Assembly: GCA_013397935.1 (NCBI GenBank)
Contig: VZRN01000634.1
Coordinates: 4,116,671-4,180,670, forward strand
Length of the DNA stretch: 64,000 nucleotides
Direction of reading: 5' to 3'
Source of the DNA: Dasyornis broadbenti
Taxonomy: Eukaryota > Chordata > Aves > Passeriformes > Dasyornithidae
Positions 38,173-51,562 of the stretch are shown one piece after another. Each line of letters begins with the position of its first letter. Position 1 is the stretch's first letter. Both the position numbers and the translations under genes were made by a program. The notes beneath the pieces were generated by a model. It did not search any database. It saw only the letters and a list, made by a program, of their open reading frames with translations, and was not told the DNA's origin.

Positions 38173-41100
38173 ATTGAGGAAGTAAAAAGATATTAGAGAT
38201 CGGCATTGCTGTGCCTTCGTTGCAAACGAAGTTCTTTTCTAGGCGGGTTCTTTGGTAGCTGTTTTTGCTCAGATCCCTCAGGATACTTCATCATTCAGCT
38301 TACAGACATTGTTCCAAATGTTCTTCTTTCTAATGAACGGAATAGCTCGGAAATGAAAGCTTTGAACTGGCGGTTGAATCTTCACATTGCTGAGAACCTC
38401 ATTATTAGTTTGCAGTAGCTTGTGTGAAATCGCATCTTGATTGCACAAGCCACAAAAGCACATTTCAAACCCTGTAAATATGAAGCTAATTCTAAATATC
38501 GACCTCAGATTTTAGAAGAACCACGGGACAAATACGGTTTCAGAAGAAAGTTTTTTCAGCTATTGAGGCTTCACACGTGGTGGTACTAAAATTAAAATGG
38601 AAATAATTCAGCTGGAATAAACGGAAGGATTTATCAATGCTTGTTGAGCTATTCTTGCCCAGCAGCTGTATAATTATAGAACGTGTATATAAAAACTACA
38701 CAGTGCTGCTCCCTCCGTTAGCCCTGCGGCCCTAATTAGAACAGATTTGCTCTTACATCAGAACTGTCCCTCCACCAAAGTCACTGGCGTGGCAATTACG
38801 GCAAAAGATCTCGGAGCAGCACAGATTAAGGAAACTTGTTCCTGTGAGCAAACAGGGAGCGTTTCTGGCTCAGGCTGGAGCATTAATGATGGTTAACTGA
38901 TACGCGATCCATAATCGCTGCCCGTCCCATCCCAACGCCTTTGATCAGAGCACAGATAACTCAGAGATGGCTCAGTATGCAAATGGGCGGTGTCCTTGAA
39001 GCTGCCAACGAAACAGCTCCTTTCTGCACCCTGGGCATGCTTTCATGTGTGTTGTGCCAGCTGAAGCCGCGGGTCACCCGTCTGTTCCCGATTCCTTTCC
39101 CTTTGTCAGAGCTGGCTTTGGAGCTGCCTTTGAACATCAACGAGCCAGCTGGCTGCTCCTCTCTGCTTGCTCATCCTCAGCCATTATTTGTCATTTATGG
39201 AAGTTCACGGATTTCTAAAGGGAGCGACTGCTGAGAAATTAAAAACACCGGAGTGTTGTTTCTGTAGCGTCTTCAAAGTCTTGCTCCAGCCATTCCTGGT
39301 GCTCTGGTTGGAAATAAAGCAGTTCCACGTTTGATACACTGCAGCAAACACAGCTTAGCATCTCTTCTGTTTTCCTGCACCCTTTCCACATCTACACACA
39401 GAATTCCACAGGAATAAGAGACAGGATCGATTTGTCTGAGTAAAATTAACTGGTGCAAATGCACACTAAATGAAAAGTTAATTTGCTTTAAAAGATAAAC
39501 AAAGCTACTTTAAAATCCTTTTGGCTTTTCATGTGAAATAAGCCAGGTATTGCCGTTCACATAAAAAGGCTTTTTGGGTTTTAATCTTGCATTGAGGGAA
39601 AGATTGAGATCAAATAAAGGGTTCTCTTGGGCAAAACCAGCAGCAGAAAAGAGACTTGACAGGACTTGTACATATGTAAGGCCCTGCTCCTTTGGAAATC
39701 CCTGCTAGAGGTTGAAGCCCGTGATATTCATCTTGTGGTCACTCAAAGAGACTCCGTTTAAGTGCTAAGGGGCTCTCTGATGATCCTTTGGAGAATTAAA
39801 AATAACAGATCCAATATATAAAATTTTATTAGTACTTTTCAATTACCTTTCAGTTTCCTTTCATTAATCATGCATCTCCATGAACAAGATGATAAATTAT
39901 AAGTGAATACTCAAATATCATAATTTTAAAAGTGATTTTTAATAAGAACTCATGGCTGACATGAAATACCCTGCAGGAAACTATAAAGAGCAATTTTGAT
40001 AATTCCTCAGGTTTGTTTTCTCTGAAGTCTCATTGCTTTGCATCAATGACACAGGAGCCTGACTTTTATGTCTGGTTATGTTCTTGCCTTTTTGCAAGGG
40101 AATATAAACTGATTTTCTGTAGGAATTATGGCTGACGTATCAATAATGATTCTAATTTCTGCACAACTATTTACTTATAGTTAGGCTTAGTGAGTGGGTC
40201 AATATTTGAAATAGGAGATACCAGCTCCATATGTTCCCCTTCTACTTAAAGCATTCAGCAGGGAATTAATTACTCCTGTTAATTGCTGGGTCTGGTAGAT
40301 AATGAATGATTTGGCCAATAGGTTTTCCCTACCATTTCTGGACTTTTGGCAATAGCAGGAGTTAAAGTAATATAAAGGAAAATAGAAATAATGTAAAATA
40401 AAGTATTATAACAGAGACTTCATACCACAAATCACAGAAAGATTCTCCTGTCCACTCTGATCTTAGCTTCCTTCTCACCTCTCCTCTGACACACACTTGC
40501 ACACATTCAGACAGTTTTAATGAGCGAGAATCCTCCAGGTTTAACTAATTTTGGTACTAAGGCGTGAGAGACAAATTTTGAGTAGAAAAACAAAGAAATA
40601 GGACGTTCAAACTGGGTGGCAGAAAGTGCAGCTTGAGAGATCCATGGAGAAGGGAATCCCTTTCCCTCCATCCCTCTTTTAGGTTTATTCAACCATTGAA
40701 TAAAATGCAATTTCTCTCCTAAAGCCTAAACAGTATTTTATGAACTACTGAGGTGTTAATATGACACTGAAGGATTTTTAAGTGTGATTAAGCACCTCAA
40801 ATTTGATGACATTTATCAGTTTTCAAAATGCCACTTTACATTAAGAAACAAACGGAACAAAACCGCAAAGCTTAGGCAAGTCGGTCAAATACATCATGCA
40901 TGAAGTCACACATCCGTTTTTGCATCGACATGAAAAATCCGCTGTATCAGATTCTAGAAAATAACAGTGTAATTAGTAAATAAAATAAAAATTAAGCAGA
41001 TGATACACGGGTAAATTTAATTCTAAATTTCGGAGAAGGAATAAGAAATTCTTGCTGATCAATATCATACTCAGAAATACATCAGGCTTTATTCTTCTCA

Positions 41101-41211
41101 TAGTTTCTGTATGTTTTGATAAAAATGTTCCTGATACTTGAAAGCAGTGGTTTCTTTAAACAGAGAAGCATTGACCAGTTAAAGGTAAATAGGATTCCAC
41201 GTCAATTATCT

Positions 41212-41236
41212 AAAAAAAAAAAAAAATTTAAAAAAC
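41212..41236 (+). repeat. A-rich tract
   Basis: About 15 A, then TTT and a further A run, ending in CCC. It is simple sequence with no attached retroelement body. Confidence 0.75.
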
Positions 41237-42127
41237 CCTGGCAAAATAGTTTTTCAGATACGCTACACTTAACACAATTTTGTCATTTTCATGACAGTGA
41301 GTAAAATAAATATTTTATTAGGCAAGTGCAATATAGTTTAATTAGAACATTAATTTTCATTCCTCTTTATAGATGAGACCGTAATTCCCTTCAATGTAAA
41401 GCACAAAAGCAACTGGAAAGGCTTCAAGAACTTTCTAGGTTGGAGAGGACAAAATTTGCTGTTGTCTGCAAGGGTAGTTTTTTCCCAAGTGCTTTGAAAG
41501 ATATTTACGACGTGCTCATCCTTAGAAAAGAACAGGAAAACTAGTCTGGACAAATGTATTGTGATCGAAAGAGACAGAGAGTTGAAATCCTGAAGCCCAT
41601 TTCTGACAGCTGATAAATGTTCTTCGTGTGTCACCCACTACAACGAAAGCTTTTGTTGGAGCTGCCCTGGGTTTGGTTGATTGCATTTGCTTAAGATTTT
41701 CTGTTAGAGCTGATGCTGCCCCTTGTTTATCATCCCTTTACATTTCCTAAGTGATTTGTCCTTTGCAAATGCTTAGTTACCAACAAAAAAAAATCCAGGT
41801 TCAGCAGTCAAGGATAGTCAGGAAGAAGGAAAGGAGAAAAGAATCAACTGAAAGTTGATCTGATGCCTCAGTTTTCAGAATGCAATCCCTTGGTGATGGG
41901 CACTTGGAATACTAAAATTACCACATTATAGAATTAAAGGATACAACCTCTCAAAAGGAGTTTTCAGCCCCAAATCTTCTTAGATTGGGGTGTTCTAGTC
42001 AGAAAATGATTTAGGAGAAATAGGCTTACCTGGGTAACACATCACTGGAAAATGCAATAACACTGGATGTGCAGTTATGAAAGAAACATGGAGTAACACA
42101 AACCAGACCTGATTAGAAAAAATATTT

Positions 42128-42174
42128 GATGAAATCATTTCTTTGGTTTCGATGAAATCACATTTCGATGAAAT
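42128..42174 (+). repeat. Three spaced copies of GATGAAAT
   Basis: GATGAAAT occurs at 42128, 42151 and 42167, and the last two copies are both preceded by TTTC. It looks like a decayed local duplication. Confidence 0.7.
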
Positions 42175-43385
42175 GTTGAAAAGACATCTTGAGTGGTGAA
42201 AGGAAATCTTTTAGCGAGGGCTGTACTTAGAGAGAAGAATGTGTGTATTGAGAAGAACTGGGGAACTGCAATGAGCTTTTTTAAAAATATGATTTAACGA
42301 ATTGAAAACTGTTCAAATCATGTAAAATTAAGTTAAATTGCCAAGACCTGTGCTCAACATCCCTTTGCAGTTCAACATTTTTAAATCCCAAGTCACTTAG
42401 GGAGTACCTAAATGTAAACCTCTGGACAATAATGTTTGGCCTCTTTATTTCTTATTCAGCAGGAAAATGAGAAAAATCAAGGATATTGTAAGACACAAAT
42501 AGTGTTCATAAAGCATTCTGAGAATTTTTACTCAGTAGAAGTTACAGAATAGCAAAGTATTATTCTTTTATTTCATTTTTAGTATAGAGAACTCATCCTT
42601 GCTGTGCTTTCCCAAAGTTTATACATGAGGACACTGCCTTCCACAGTTGCATTAGAGACACATCAGTGGATTAACACATTTCTCTGTTGATCTTTATGGA
42701 TTTTTAAAAGATTTTATTTCTTATTGCCATGTAACATGAAAATAATAAGAAAAGAATATGTGGGGTGGCCTGTGCCTGAAATTGCAGTGAAGCTAAAGCA
42801 GTGGCTTGCAAAGGTTTTTAGGGGAGCTTTTTTCCATTTGATGGGAATTATTTCACCCATTTATCAAGGGATATTAATGAGCAGTGTTTTGGTATTTAGC
42901 ATTTTGAGATCTTGAGGCTTTTTTAGGCGGAGCACATCTCACAGAGACGCTTTATACCTTTACGTGTTCCACGCGTGCTGAACTCACGGTACGCGGTATT
43001 CCATGGGGTTTTTGGAGTCCGTGAAACACCCGGACAGCTTCCAGTGGGAGCCCAGGGGCGCAGAGTTATTTCAGACTGTTTGATGGGACATCTCTGCGCT
43101 GGTTTTGGCACAGCTCAGCAGAACTCCGGCCAGGGACACCAAGAAGCTGCAGGGAAATGATCGTGAGCTTACAGAGTCCTGTTGCCGCAAAGTGCCAGGC
43201 GGCTCCCAAGTGAAAAAAGTCTGGCTGAGCTCAGTCAGTGAGGATTTTTACAATATTCCTTAAAGAGAACAGAGAGGGAGATTCTGTGGAGTTCAAAACA
43301 ATACCGTGGACCCGTACTCGGCATGCAGATGTCAACAGCCATGGAAAATAAATACATGGAGTGGGCAAAAAGGCATGTGGCTCAA

Positions 43386-43410
43386 TTTTTTTTTTTCCAA
43401 TTTTTTTTTT
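43386..43410 (+). repeat. Paired poly-T tracts
   Basis: Eleven T, CCAA, then ten T. Simple sequence that stretches a phenylalanine-rich spurious frame. Confidence 0.85.
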
Positions 43411-44555
43411 CTTTTCTGGAAGATGTATCAGTTTCAAGTAATTGTCAGACTGTACTTGTTGGGAAAGCAGAGAGAGGAGCAGGGGAAGCAATGTCCAGGA
43501 GCATTTAAACCCAGTGTATATCTTCATTAAGCGCACTCTATAAATCTCGAGTGCCAGCCACCACAATGCCTTGTGCAGGCTGCATTAATCTCGGTGACAT
43601 TAACACAGTGCCCTCAGCAGGAACCTAAATGCCACTTGCATTTCTCCTGATAACTCTTGGGTACAGCTCTGCACAGGAGTAGGGCTCTGTCTGGGGAAGG
43701 ACTGAGCTACCAGAGATGTCTTCGTGCCAGGCAGGACAAACTCACGAATTCAAATCTTGTCTGACTGAAAGCCTGAAGTTTCAGGTGAACAAGCAAAAAT
43801 CTTTGATTAAAAGATGGCAGCAGTAGGAATTTAGATAGTGCTTTTATCTTCTCTTTGATTGTACTACATAATCTAATAAATTCAACTAAAACAAGCTTAT
43901 AATAGAATAAAGTAGGACCTTTCCATTCCACAACAGTCTGAAGGAGTTTCTTGACCTTTTCTAGCACCGGTAATTTTCCCTTCAGTTTATCCCCCTAACT
44001 AATATTGATAACCACATCATTAAACGTTTCAACTTCAGCAGTTATTAAGTGCTCCTAGAAAAGTGATTCAAATGAGGATTCACGCTTTGTCAAGGCCAGA
44101 AGTTTAGAGCTCTGTAAGTTTTGGGTGTTTTTTAAGGGCAATGGGAATCCCAAACGGAATCCTTATTGGACAGTAGGAATTACAGCTAACTCCCTCCCTA
44201 CACAAGGTCACTCTTTGCTTCTTACCCCGGTGACTTGCTCTGGGTGCTTGGGCACTCAGTAAATAAATGGCAGCCTGATGCTGCTGGTTTTTTCATTAAA
44301 AGAATATAAGGCAAATCATTAGAAGACGGTGTGATGAGCTCGATGTCACACTCCCCCCTATCCAGCTAAGCACGGCTTGGTGTCAAAAAAAGGTAACTTT
44401 TTTCCAGGGGCTGGCCAGTTTGGTACAGGTGGAGAGCGGGTCAAGCAATGTATGAAATTTGACATGTGAAAGAAGTTATAGTTAATGATTGCTAAAGCTT
44501 TTAAAACGCACCTGCGTGTGGACAGCAGAGAAAGAATGGTTATATGACTTAGTGG

Positions 44556-44593
44556 TTTTATAATAATAATAATTTATATATAATAATAATTTA
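44556..44593 (+). repeat. (TAA)n/(TA)n microsatellite
   Basis: TAA units at 44560-44573, a TATATA bridge, and TAA units again to 44592. The stretch is entirely A/T after GTGG. Confidence 0.9.
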
Positions 44594-47500
44594 AGGGGGG
44601 AAAACCCAAGCCCCGTGTTGCTCCGAACAGCTTTTAAGCATGTCTGAGGAAAAAGGAGTTTGTACACGGCTTTTAGGAAAGGCACATGGCTGAACATTCC
44701 CCGGGCCGATGTTAAAAAGGTTTATGCCAGCTACTCGGTGTCTTTATTTAATCACTTTGAGTAGTTAGGAAAAATAAAAGTAGTGACAAGAAGTGTTTTA
44801 ATTACTCACTGAGAAGCCTTATAAAATAATGCTTCCAACTGCTCTTAAGCCAAAGAGGAAGCCCTTTAATATAAAGTGCACAAAGCAGTTTGAAGTCCTA
44901 TTTTTTTAGCCAGCATTGTTCCATTCATTTCCATAAAAGGCTAAACAAATGTAATTAAAAATCTTGCAGCAGTTTGAGTAAACAGGCATTCTTCTCAGCT
45001 TCAGTTTGATTACGTTTTCTGCTGAGGAAAGATGTCCTTTCCTTGAGATAGGATGCACAGTGGAAAGGCAGAATGCTAAATTCTGAAGGTCAGCTTTGAA
45101 TCACATGAACTTTAGCTTAAAAAGGCAGTCCCAGTTCTAACACCGTGATTAGTATTAATTCTGCATTTTAAAATGCATGAATCCCTCGCATCAGAAACAG
45201 AAGATCAAACACGGAACGCTTTTATTTTCCGTGGCTGTATCCTTCAATTTTTATGGTGTCTAGACTGATAGGTCAGTCTGCTTGGAACCAAGGACGAGGG
45301 GGAAGGCACGAAGCGTCACCTCACGGAGTGTTTACTTGATTCTCTCCTTTCATTTTTGTTCCACAGCATGGCACGCTCTTCTCGTCTGAAGACGTGTGTG
45401 CATCTGTTGATAGGGTTGTACATACGTGTGGGTTTATACAGATATAGATGTATATAAATGTCAGCATATATGTATGTAAAATATACAAAATATTTAATAA
45501 AATTGCAGTGCACTGTGCTTTAGCCAGGGGGTGGGAATTTTCTTCCTGTTTTTCCTGAATTTTGAATATTCTTTGCCTCGTTGTGTTCTCACTGTGTAGC
45601 AGGGGGCAAAATGCTGCCGTGAGGGAATGGGCTTTTTTAAAATTTTTTTATGTCTGTGTTTTTCATTACAGCTCACTCCACAGGAAAGTACTTAAGTCGT
45701 GCAGTGGTTGCATTGCACAGTTAGGTTATGAAAGAGGAATGCTGCCTGGTTCCAGGCTGGTGGCTCGTTTGAGGAGCAGAAGGATGGTGGGTGCCGTGTT
45801 GACTCTGATTCAGATCCTCAGAAACACCCTGGACTGCGGCCAGAGCTGCTCTGAACTGTGAACCACGGAAGCATTTCCACAAATATTTAGGAACTGCCGT
45901 GTGTTTTCTATGTCTTTTAAATGTTCCATGAGTCTATTTCCTCAGGATCTTCCAGCATTCAGTGAAAGACCTTTGTTCTGAATTTTTTATACAAATTAGC
46001 TCTTTGAAATGTCTTTAATGGATGCATTGAAGGTTTCCCCATAAAATACAAATTTCAGTTTTCTTTCGACCTGTAATTGTAACTCCTGGTATGGGCCTCT
46101 TTGGTAACGTACTAAGGGTTGATGGATCTGGTTTTACATTAGCTCCTGCCTGGGGATAATTAAGTTTGAAATAATAAAGGTATAAATTAGAGGTAATGAA
46201 GTGGTCAGGGCTTGGGAACGTCTGACTGCGACAAGACGGACACACCTGAATACACACACACAGAGCGTCTGCTCCTATGTGGTGGATCTGTATTTACACA
46301 CCCACTAGTCCAAGATGCATGGAAAATATCAGCAACGAGAAATCCTGCATTTTTCCCTGGTGGTTTGGTGGTTTACAAACAGATGTTCTCCGCTGAAGGA
46401 AGCACACGGTGCTGTCAAGTGATTCCTTCTGACTCCCAGCATTGCCCATGTCTTGCTCAGCTTCACCAGCAAGACACTGGGCTGGCTGGTGGTGCTTCAC
46501 GTGGCGGGAAAGATAAATAGAACCGACTGCTCCCTCCATATGCTGGGGATTTGACTTCAAGAAATCCCTCAAGTACAAATAGAATTTCTGTAGGACAGAG
46601 AAGCAGCATAAATCTGGAAAAGTAGATTTATAAAATAGAATAGTCCGTCCCCTGAAATGTTTTCTGTGAATAAAGGACTGATTTTTTTAGACAGGTGTTC
46701 AGATGCCTTTTGCCAAAGCCAGAAAGCAGATGTGAGTTGGAAGACCTCTGGCTGAAGCTGATTCATCATTAATGTCTTTATCTGCTCAGATCCAGGTCTG
46801 ATCAGGGCTGGGAGAGCTGTAGGATGTAGGCAGAAGAATCCATTGTTCCATTTGGTTCTTGCCTTTGTCACTCGAAGGAGATTTAATTCTGTTTAATAAC
46901 TGGCAAGCCCAGAAACATCAGAAAAGAGCTTCTTAAAACATACGATCCTTTTTATTAATCGTGCACAATTGGTCTGTTTCCCCCAATATTTTCTGTGCCA
47001 TGGTGTTTTGTATATTACTGATCTTGCATAAAATGAAACATATTTGACTGCCCAGTGTCTGCAGGAGAACTGGAGGTTACCAAGAACTACAAAAGTGAGA
47101 TAAGAAAAAAAAAAAATTCTATTGGTATTTCAGTGTGCAATTTAATTGTAAGAGATCATTTAATAAATCAAAGAATGGTGAGTAAATTGATTATGTCTCT
47201 AAAGGTTCCCTTTTAAAGTAAAATGTCACTTGAAAAGAAAAATTTTAAGGTTCAAACACAAAACCACCTTTGGCATCAGCAAACTACATCTGGAATGTTC
47301 ACCAGCAAAGCGAATCTGAAACCTTCTTTTACAATTTGTGAATGTAAAACTTTGTTTCAATAGTGATTCAAAAGCCAAGCTGTAGAGTATCAGGGAAATA
47401 ATTTTTTTTTTATTTTTTATAAAGTTGGTTATTTTCTCCTAAACAGACTTCTTCAACTGTCATGGTGATGTCTCTTCTGTGGACTTATTCAGTTATTTTT

Positions 47501-49012
47501 TATGGTAATGTAGCCTTGGAAATGTTTGTGTCAACTGTAGAACTCAAACATTTTGCCTCAGACATTCTCACCAACTTTCATAGATGTTAATGTTCTTCTC
47601 TGATCTTTTACTGTGTGAAATAAAGCAAATGCTTTTTTCTTTCCTTTAGTCTTTTCATTTTCTTCTGAAGGGGAGGGATCATAGATTACTAATGAAGCTA
47701 AGGAGAAGCAGACCCTTTAAACCTTTGTTTCCTATTTGATCTTCTAACATATATCACAACACTTTTCAATCACCCACTGATTGTCATTCTTCTGAAAGTT
47801 TCGGTGTAACCCAAAAATCAATATTAACAGATGTTGTTTGCTTAAGTCTGAAAATGTTCCAGAAAAATGTTCATCAAATGCATCCCATCTATGGTTTCAT
47901 AAAGTTTCAGAATCTCACAATCAATATCAGCAGATGTTCACTACTTTTATTTTATTTTTTCCCAAGGCGTTGCAGAAATGCTTCTTCCAGCATAATTTTG
48001 AAGGAAAATCGAAAGCACAGGGTATGTGACAGCTTTCAGTGCTGCCAGAGAGTCAGAGCTTGTCAGCTCCTGCAGAAACAACCTTGTCTTCATCTATTGT
48101 CATTAGAGACCAATAATTAAACAGGAAAACCTGGTTTCAATTAGCGCACAACGCGTGATTGGGTAAATCATTCCAGAAAGCGTTGTCCATACGCGTTAAA
48201 CTCGATCTTAGGGCTGGATTAGCGTTTCTTTACCTAGGGAGAATTCATGCAGAAAGGAAATATTACAGAGATGGATAAGAAGCTCCTTTCTGTGGGGTTT
48301 GGACTCTGTGTGGGTTCGAGTTTGTTTTCTATAATTTCTGCATTTTGCAAGGCCTCTGCTTTCCAGAGTGTGTTAAGAGATTCCTGATTGCTTGAAACAA
48401 AGTTGTTAAAAAAGAAAGGGAAACAAACCCCCAAACCATCCTACTGGGCACTTTGGAGGAAAGGGTGAGCTGGTTTATCCCTCTTCTAGAATGTAAAACA
48501 CATAAAGGGTGACATTTTGAGGCTGGACTGTGTAGAGAAGGAAGTGTGATCTGGTGAGGTTTGGGATTTGCTTAACGGCGTTGAGCTGTGGTCAGAATAA
48601 AGTAGCTATATCTCAAATCAATTGTCTAAATGAGTATGTGCTTCTCTGTGGGTGTATACAATAATTTCTGATTGCAGCGAGCCAACTTCCTAGGAACACA
48701 ACACATCCACTGCGAGTTCTGGAAAAGTGATCAGCACTAATTACAAAATGTATTCCATGCTATCATAATATTTGAAAATGCCTCATTGTCAATATTATGT
48801 TAAAATGAAAATTGCTTTTATTTTAATAATTAGGAAGATAATAATACACAGATAAAATGGAGCAAGATAAAGCCTGGGGCCAGATCTGCTTTAATATGAT
48901 TATGTATCTCATGTCAAAAAGTTTTCTACAAATGGCATCAATTCAGTCCTTACAGCACTTGGTTGGTGGAATTCCACAACTTCTCCAAGCTTATTAGAGG
49001 TTCTAGTATATC

Positions 49013-49615
49013 ATGGTTATAAAAATGTGGAGGCTTTTTGTTTGTTTGTTTGTTTGTTTGTTTTTTTGTTTGTTTTTTTTGGTTTTTTTTTTGGTGAATT
49101 TAAAGCCTTGGTGTGTTTATGCCGAACAGCTGGGATTATTCAGCGTGAGCTCTGAGCTCAGAGAGAGCCGTGCAAGTGCGCGAGCACAGCAGCCGGCCTG
49201 CACAAGTAAAGCTGCCTCTCCGCGGGGTTTATTGATGCAGGCACCGCATCACGGCACTGCAGTCACAGAGGCCTTTTGCAGGCTCAGAGCCGCCCACATC
49301 TGCCTGCAGTGCCCTGCGTTAACGTGCGCCAGCAGATTTGCCCTGGGCTGTAGTGATTTGACCAAAATCGTGGCAGTTGCGATGCCTGTTTGTTGTATTT
49401 GGATTCAGCGTTCACGAATGGAGTGGGGTTGTGCTGGGTTTTCGTGGATGGAGTGCAATAACAAACTGTGCAGGTTTACAGCAGAAACTTTTGCTTTGGA
49501 CCTTTATAGATATTTATTTTTATATATATATATGTATCTGTGGCAGCTCCAGGGTGATTGCAGGCTCCAGCAGATGATGCAATTTATTTTCACTGCTTCT
49601 CGTAGGACAGAATAA
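49013..49615 (+). CDS. 200-codon open frame of uncertain reality
   Basis: This is the longest ATG-initiated frame I can find in the window. The start lies in a good Kozak context (A at -3, G at +4), and an AATAAA word at 49611-49616 overlaps the stop codon. I recognise no family. Residues about 8-28 form a strongly hydrophobic stretch rich in Leu, Val, Phe and Cys that could act as a signal or membrane anchor, but it is simply the translation of a (GTTT)n microsatellite. The middle is the translation of a CpG-rich block whose high G+C removes stop codons. Near residue 170 a short Tyr/Leu/Ile run comes from a (TA)n repeat. These origins argue for a fortuitous or at most very young frame. No splice partners were found. 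Confidence 0.15.
   Translation: MVIKMWRLFVCLFVCLFFCLFFLVFFLVNLKPWCVYAEQLGLFSVSSELRESRASARAQQPACTSKAASPRGLLMQAPHHGTAVTEAFCRLRAAHICLQCPALTCASRFALGCSDLTKIVAVAMPVCCIWIQRSRMEWGCAGFSWMECNNKLCRFTAETFALDLYRYLFLYIYMYLWQLQGDCRLQQMMQFIFTASRRTE
49034..49094 (+). repeat. (GTTT)n microsatellite
   Basis: About six GTTT units, then interrupted T-rich units to 49094. It is likely to vary in length between individuals, which would shift the frame of any coding sequence crossing it. Confidence 0.95.
49141..49380. promoter_or_regulatory. Candidate CpG island
   Basis: Hand count over 240 bases gives C 72, G 72 and 14 CpG. That is 60% G+C and an observed/expected CpG ratio of about 0.65, which passes the classic length, GC and ratio thresholds while the surroundings are AT-rich and CpG-poor. 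In vertebrates such islands commonly mark promoters that stay unmethylated in the germ line. No TATA box or known core promoter was identified, and the direction of any transcript is unknown. A GC-biased conversion patch is the main alternative. Confidence 0.5.
49520..49533 (+). repeat. Short (TA)n tract
   Basis: Seven TA units inside an A/T stretch. It encodes the Tyr/Ile-rich run of the overlapping open frame. Confidence 0.85.
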
Positions 49616-51542
49616 AAAAGAAAACATGCAAACCTCTTTTCTATTTCCACACTACACCTCAGCTTGAGTAATAGATTGTTGATTCTAAAGTTTTAGTATT
49701 TCCAGGACACTAATCAGCAATTTATTTTTTTTTTCCCTCATAGATGTAGTTAATTTCCATTATGAACAGTGAAATGTTTGGTACATACACACTCATCGGT
49801 AGGAAGAACAGTGGAGTAAGATGTAGAGAAGCAGAAGAGTGTTGCTACTCTTTGGAAACATTTTATTTTTCCTATTTAAAATAAACCCCAACAATCCTTC
49901 TGGCCAATTCCTTGCAGTAAAATTTCTTTTCTGAAACAAAATGGATCCACAAAACCTTGTCCAGTTGTTGTTGGTTTAATTGCTGTGAGTTTAGAAAATA
50001 ATAACTTGCATCTCCAGAACTCCTCTCTGTCCTTTCACTGAATATGGGGAAAGCTCCCATCCATTTAAGCAAACCTTCCTACCCTTTGCCATCAGAACTG
50101 TCTGCCAGGCCAGTCAAATAGATGAATTTGGAACCTTGAAAAATTCCCTCAACTTTTGCAGGTGCATCTGTGGCCAAGTGCAAGAATTTTCATTATATCC
50201 TTACTCAAATATTAAAATAAGCATTTTTTTAAAGACTGAAATATGTGAAAGCCAACGGCTTTACTAGATAACACCTTTGAGCAGTCAGTCCATATTAAAC
50301 ATTTAGGAAACAAGAAATGTCCTGTATTTATTATTAAAACAGGTGTCAGCACACAAAAGGACTTTGGGCAGAGTGGCAATCCTGGATGGAGACGATGGCA
50401 CCGTGTTTTCAGGCAGGCAGCCCCAGTCTGACGTTCAATGTTCTCAGCTGATGGGGGAGTGCAGGGCATGGGATCATGGCCAAGAGGGTGCAGGTTATTG
50501 AGAGGAGGATATGAAGTACAGCCCCCGCTGTTAAACAGGGGGGACACCAGGACTGGCTGTGCGCACGGAGAATCTGAGAGCTGGCTTTTGTTTTCCTGAG
50601 CTTAGGAAAATGAGTTTGTTAAGGCTCTGCTGAGTGACAGCGGCAGGAATCGACGAAATGTCCAGAAATTGAGCCCTTATTACAGTCCTCTCCCAGTCAC
50701 CTCTGCCACCCCCGCCTGCTTTCCAGCCAGGCTCACTCTGCAGTGCTGGCTCATTCCTAGGATAAATAGGTGGAATTCACATTGCCAGCTGCCAGGGACT
50801 ACTGTATTTGCCAATAAATGGGCATCAGGAATAGCTGAATGAAGAGTTGTTTGAATTGAGAAGAGAAAGTTTAAAATTAGCAGATATGATGAATGCTAGC
50901 ATATCATAAGTAATTTCTATCCAGATTCATCAAGGGCACAGCTGCTGGAGTGTGTGACACGAGAGAGAAAGTCAAGGAATGTTTACTTGGTAGAATGAAA
51001 TATAGCAGGAATTTGCAGATTACATTAACCGAAATAATGTTGCATGAATACTTCTTTGTAGGGATTGTGAAATAATCAGGAAGAAATGGAATAAATATTT
51101 CACAGATAAACCCTTTCTGTGACAAGTAGCGAAAGGATGATTTTCTCTAGAACTGTGCTGCAAAGGAGAGGAAAAGTTTTGTTCAAGGCTATGTTTGTTT
51201 AAAGAATTGGTATATTAGGACTTTAAATCCAGATAAGTTCTAATGCATTAAAAGCAAATTCATTATTTCAAAGAATTTCTATAAAAACTACTTTTCCTGT
51301 TTTCACAGTCAGCTGAAATAATCTGACAGGAGTGCAGGTAGCAGAAAAAATTACATCTGTGACACTTCAGATTTTCCTGCAAAATATTAAAACTGTCATA
51401 TTTTGAATTTCACAGATTTTTAATAGTTTCTTTTAGACTAAGAAATGACTTGGGGGTAAGGGGAAGATGTTTTATAATGGCAAATCAGGTTTAAAGAAAG
51501 AGTAAATTTTAGAGGACAAAGAAGAAAGTCTGTGAGGCTTTG

Positions 51543-51562
51543 TAATATAATATAATATAATT
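51543..51562 (+). repeat. (TAATA)4 microsatellite
   Basis: Four TAATA units, the last with one change. Perfect apart from its end. Confidence 0.93.

Larger units (their letters stand above)
37824..49012. other. Unique AT-rich DNA without a recognisable gene
   Basis: About 11 kb. Frames do not exceed about 111 codons (for example minus strand 43231-43566, which crosses two poly-T tracts). None shows a domain. Exact octamers occur at 37904-37911 and 38977-38984. The block from 38590 to 38720 is dense in homeodomain-type AT cores and E-box-like words, as enhancers often are, but such words are also common in random AT-rich DNA. An alternating TA/TG-rich stretch lies at 45395-45500. Confidence 0.55.

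Noticed and set aside
44240..44272. 'gtgcttgggcactcagtaaataaatgg', like the 3' end of MIR
   Set aside because: A single word with no supporting core upstream. AATAAAT words are common in this AT-rich DNA.
48305..48325. GGTTCGAG, a possible tRNA B box
   Set aside because: No A box, no cloverleaf pairing and no T-run terminator at a suitable distance.
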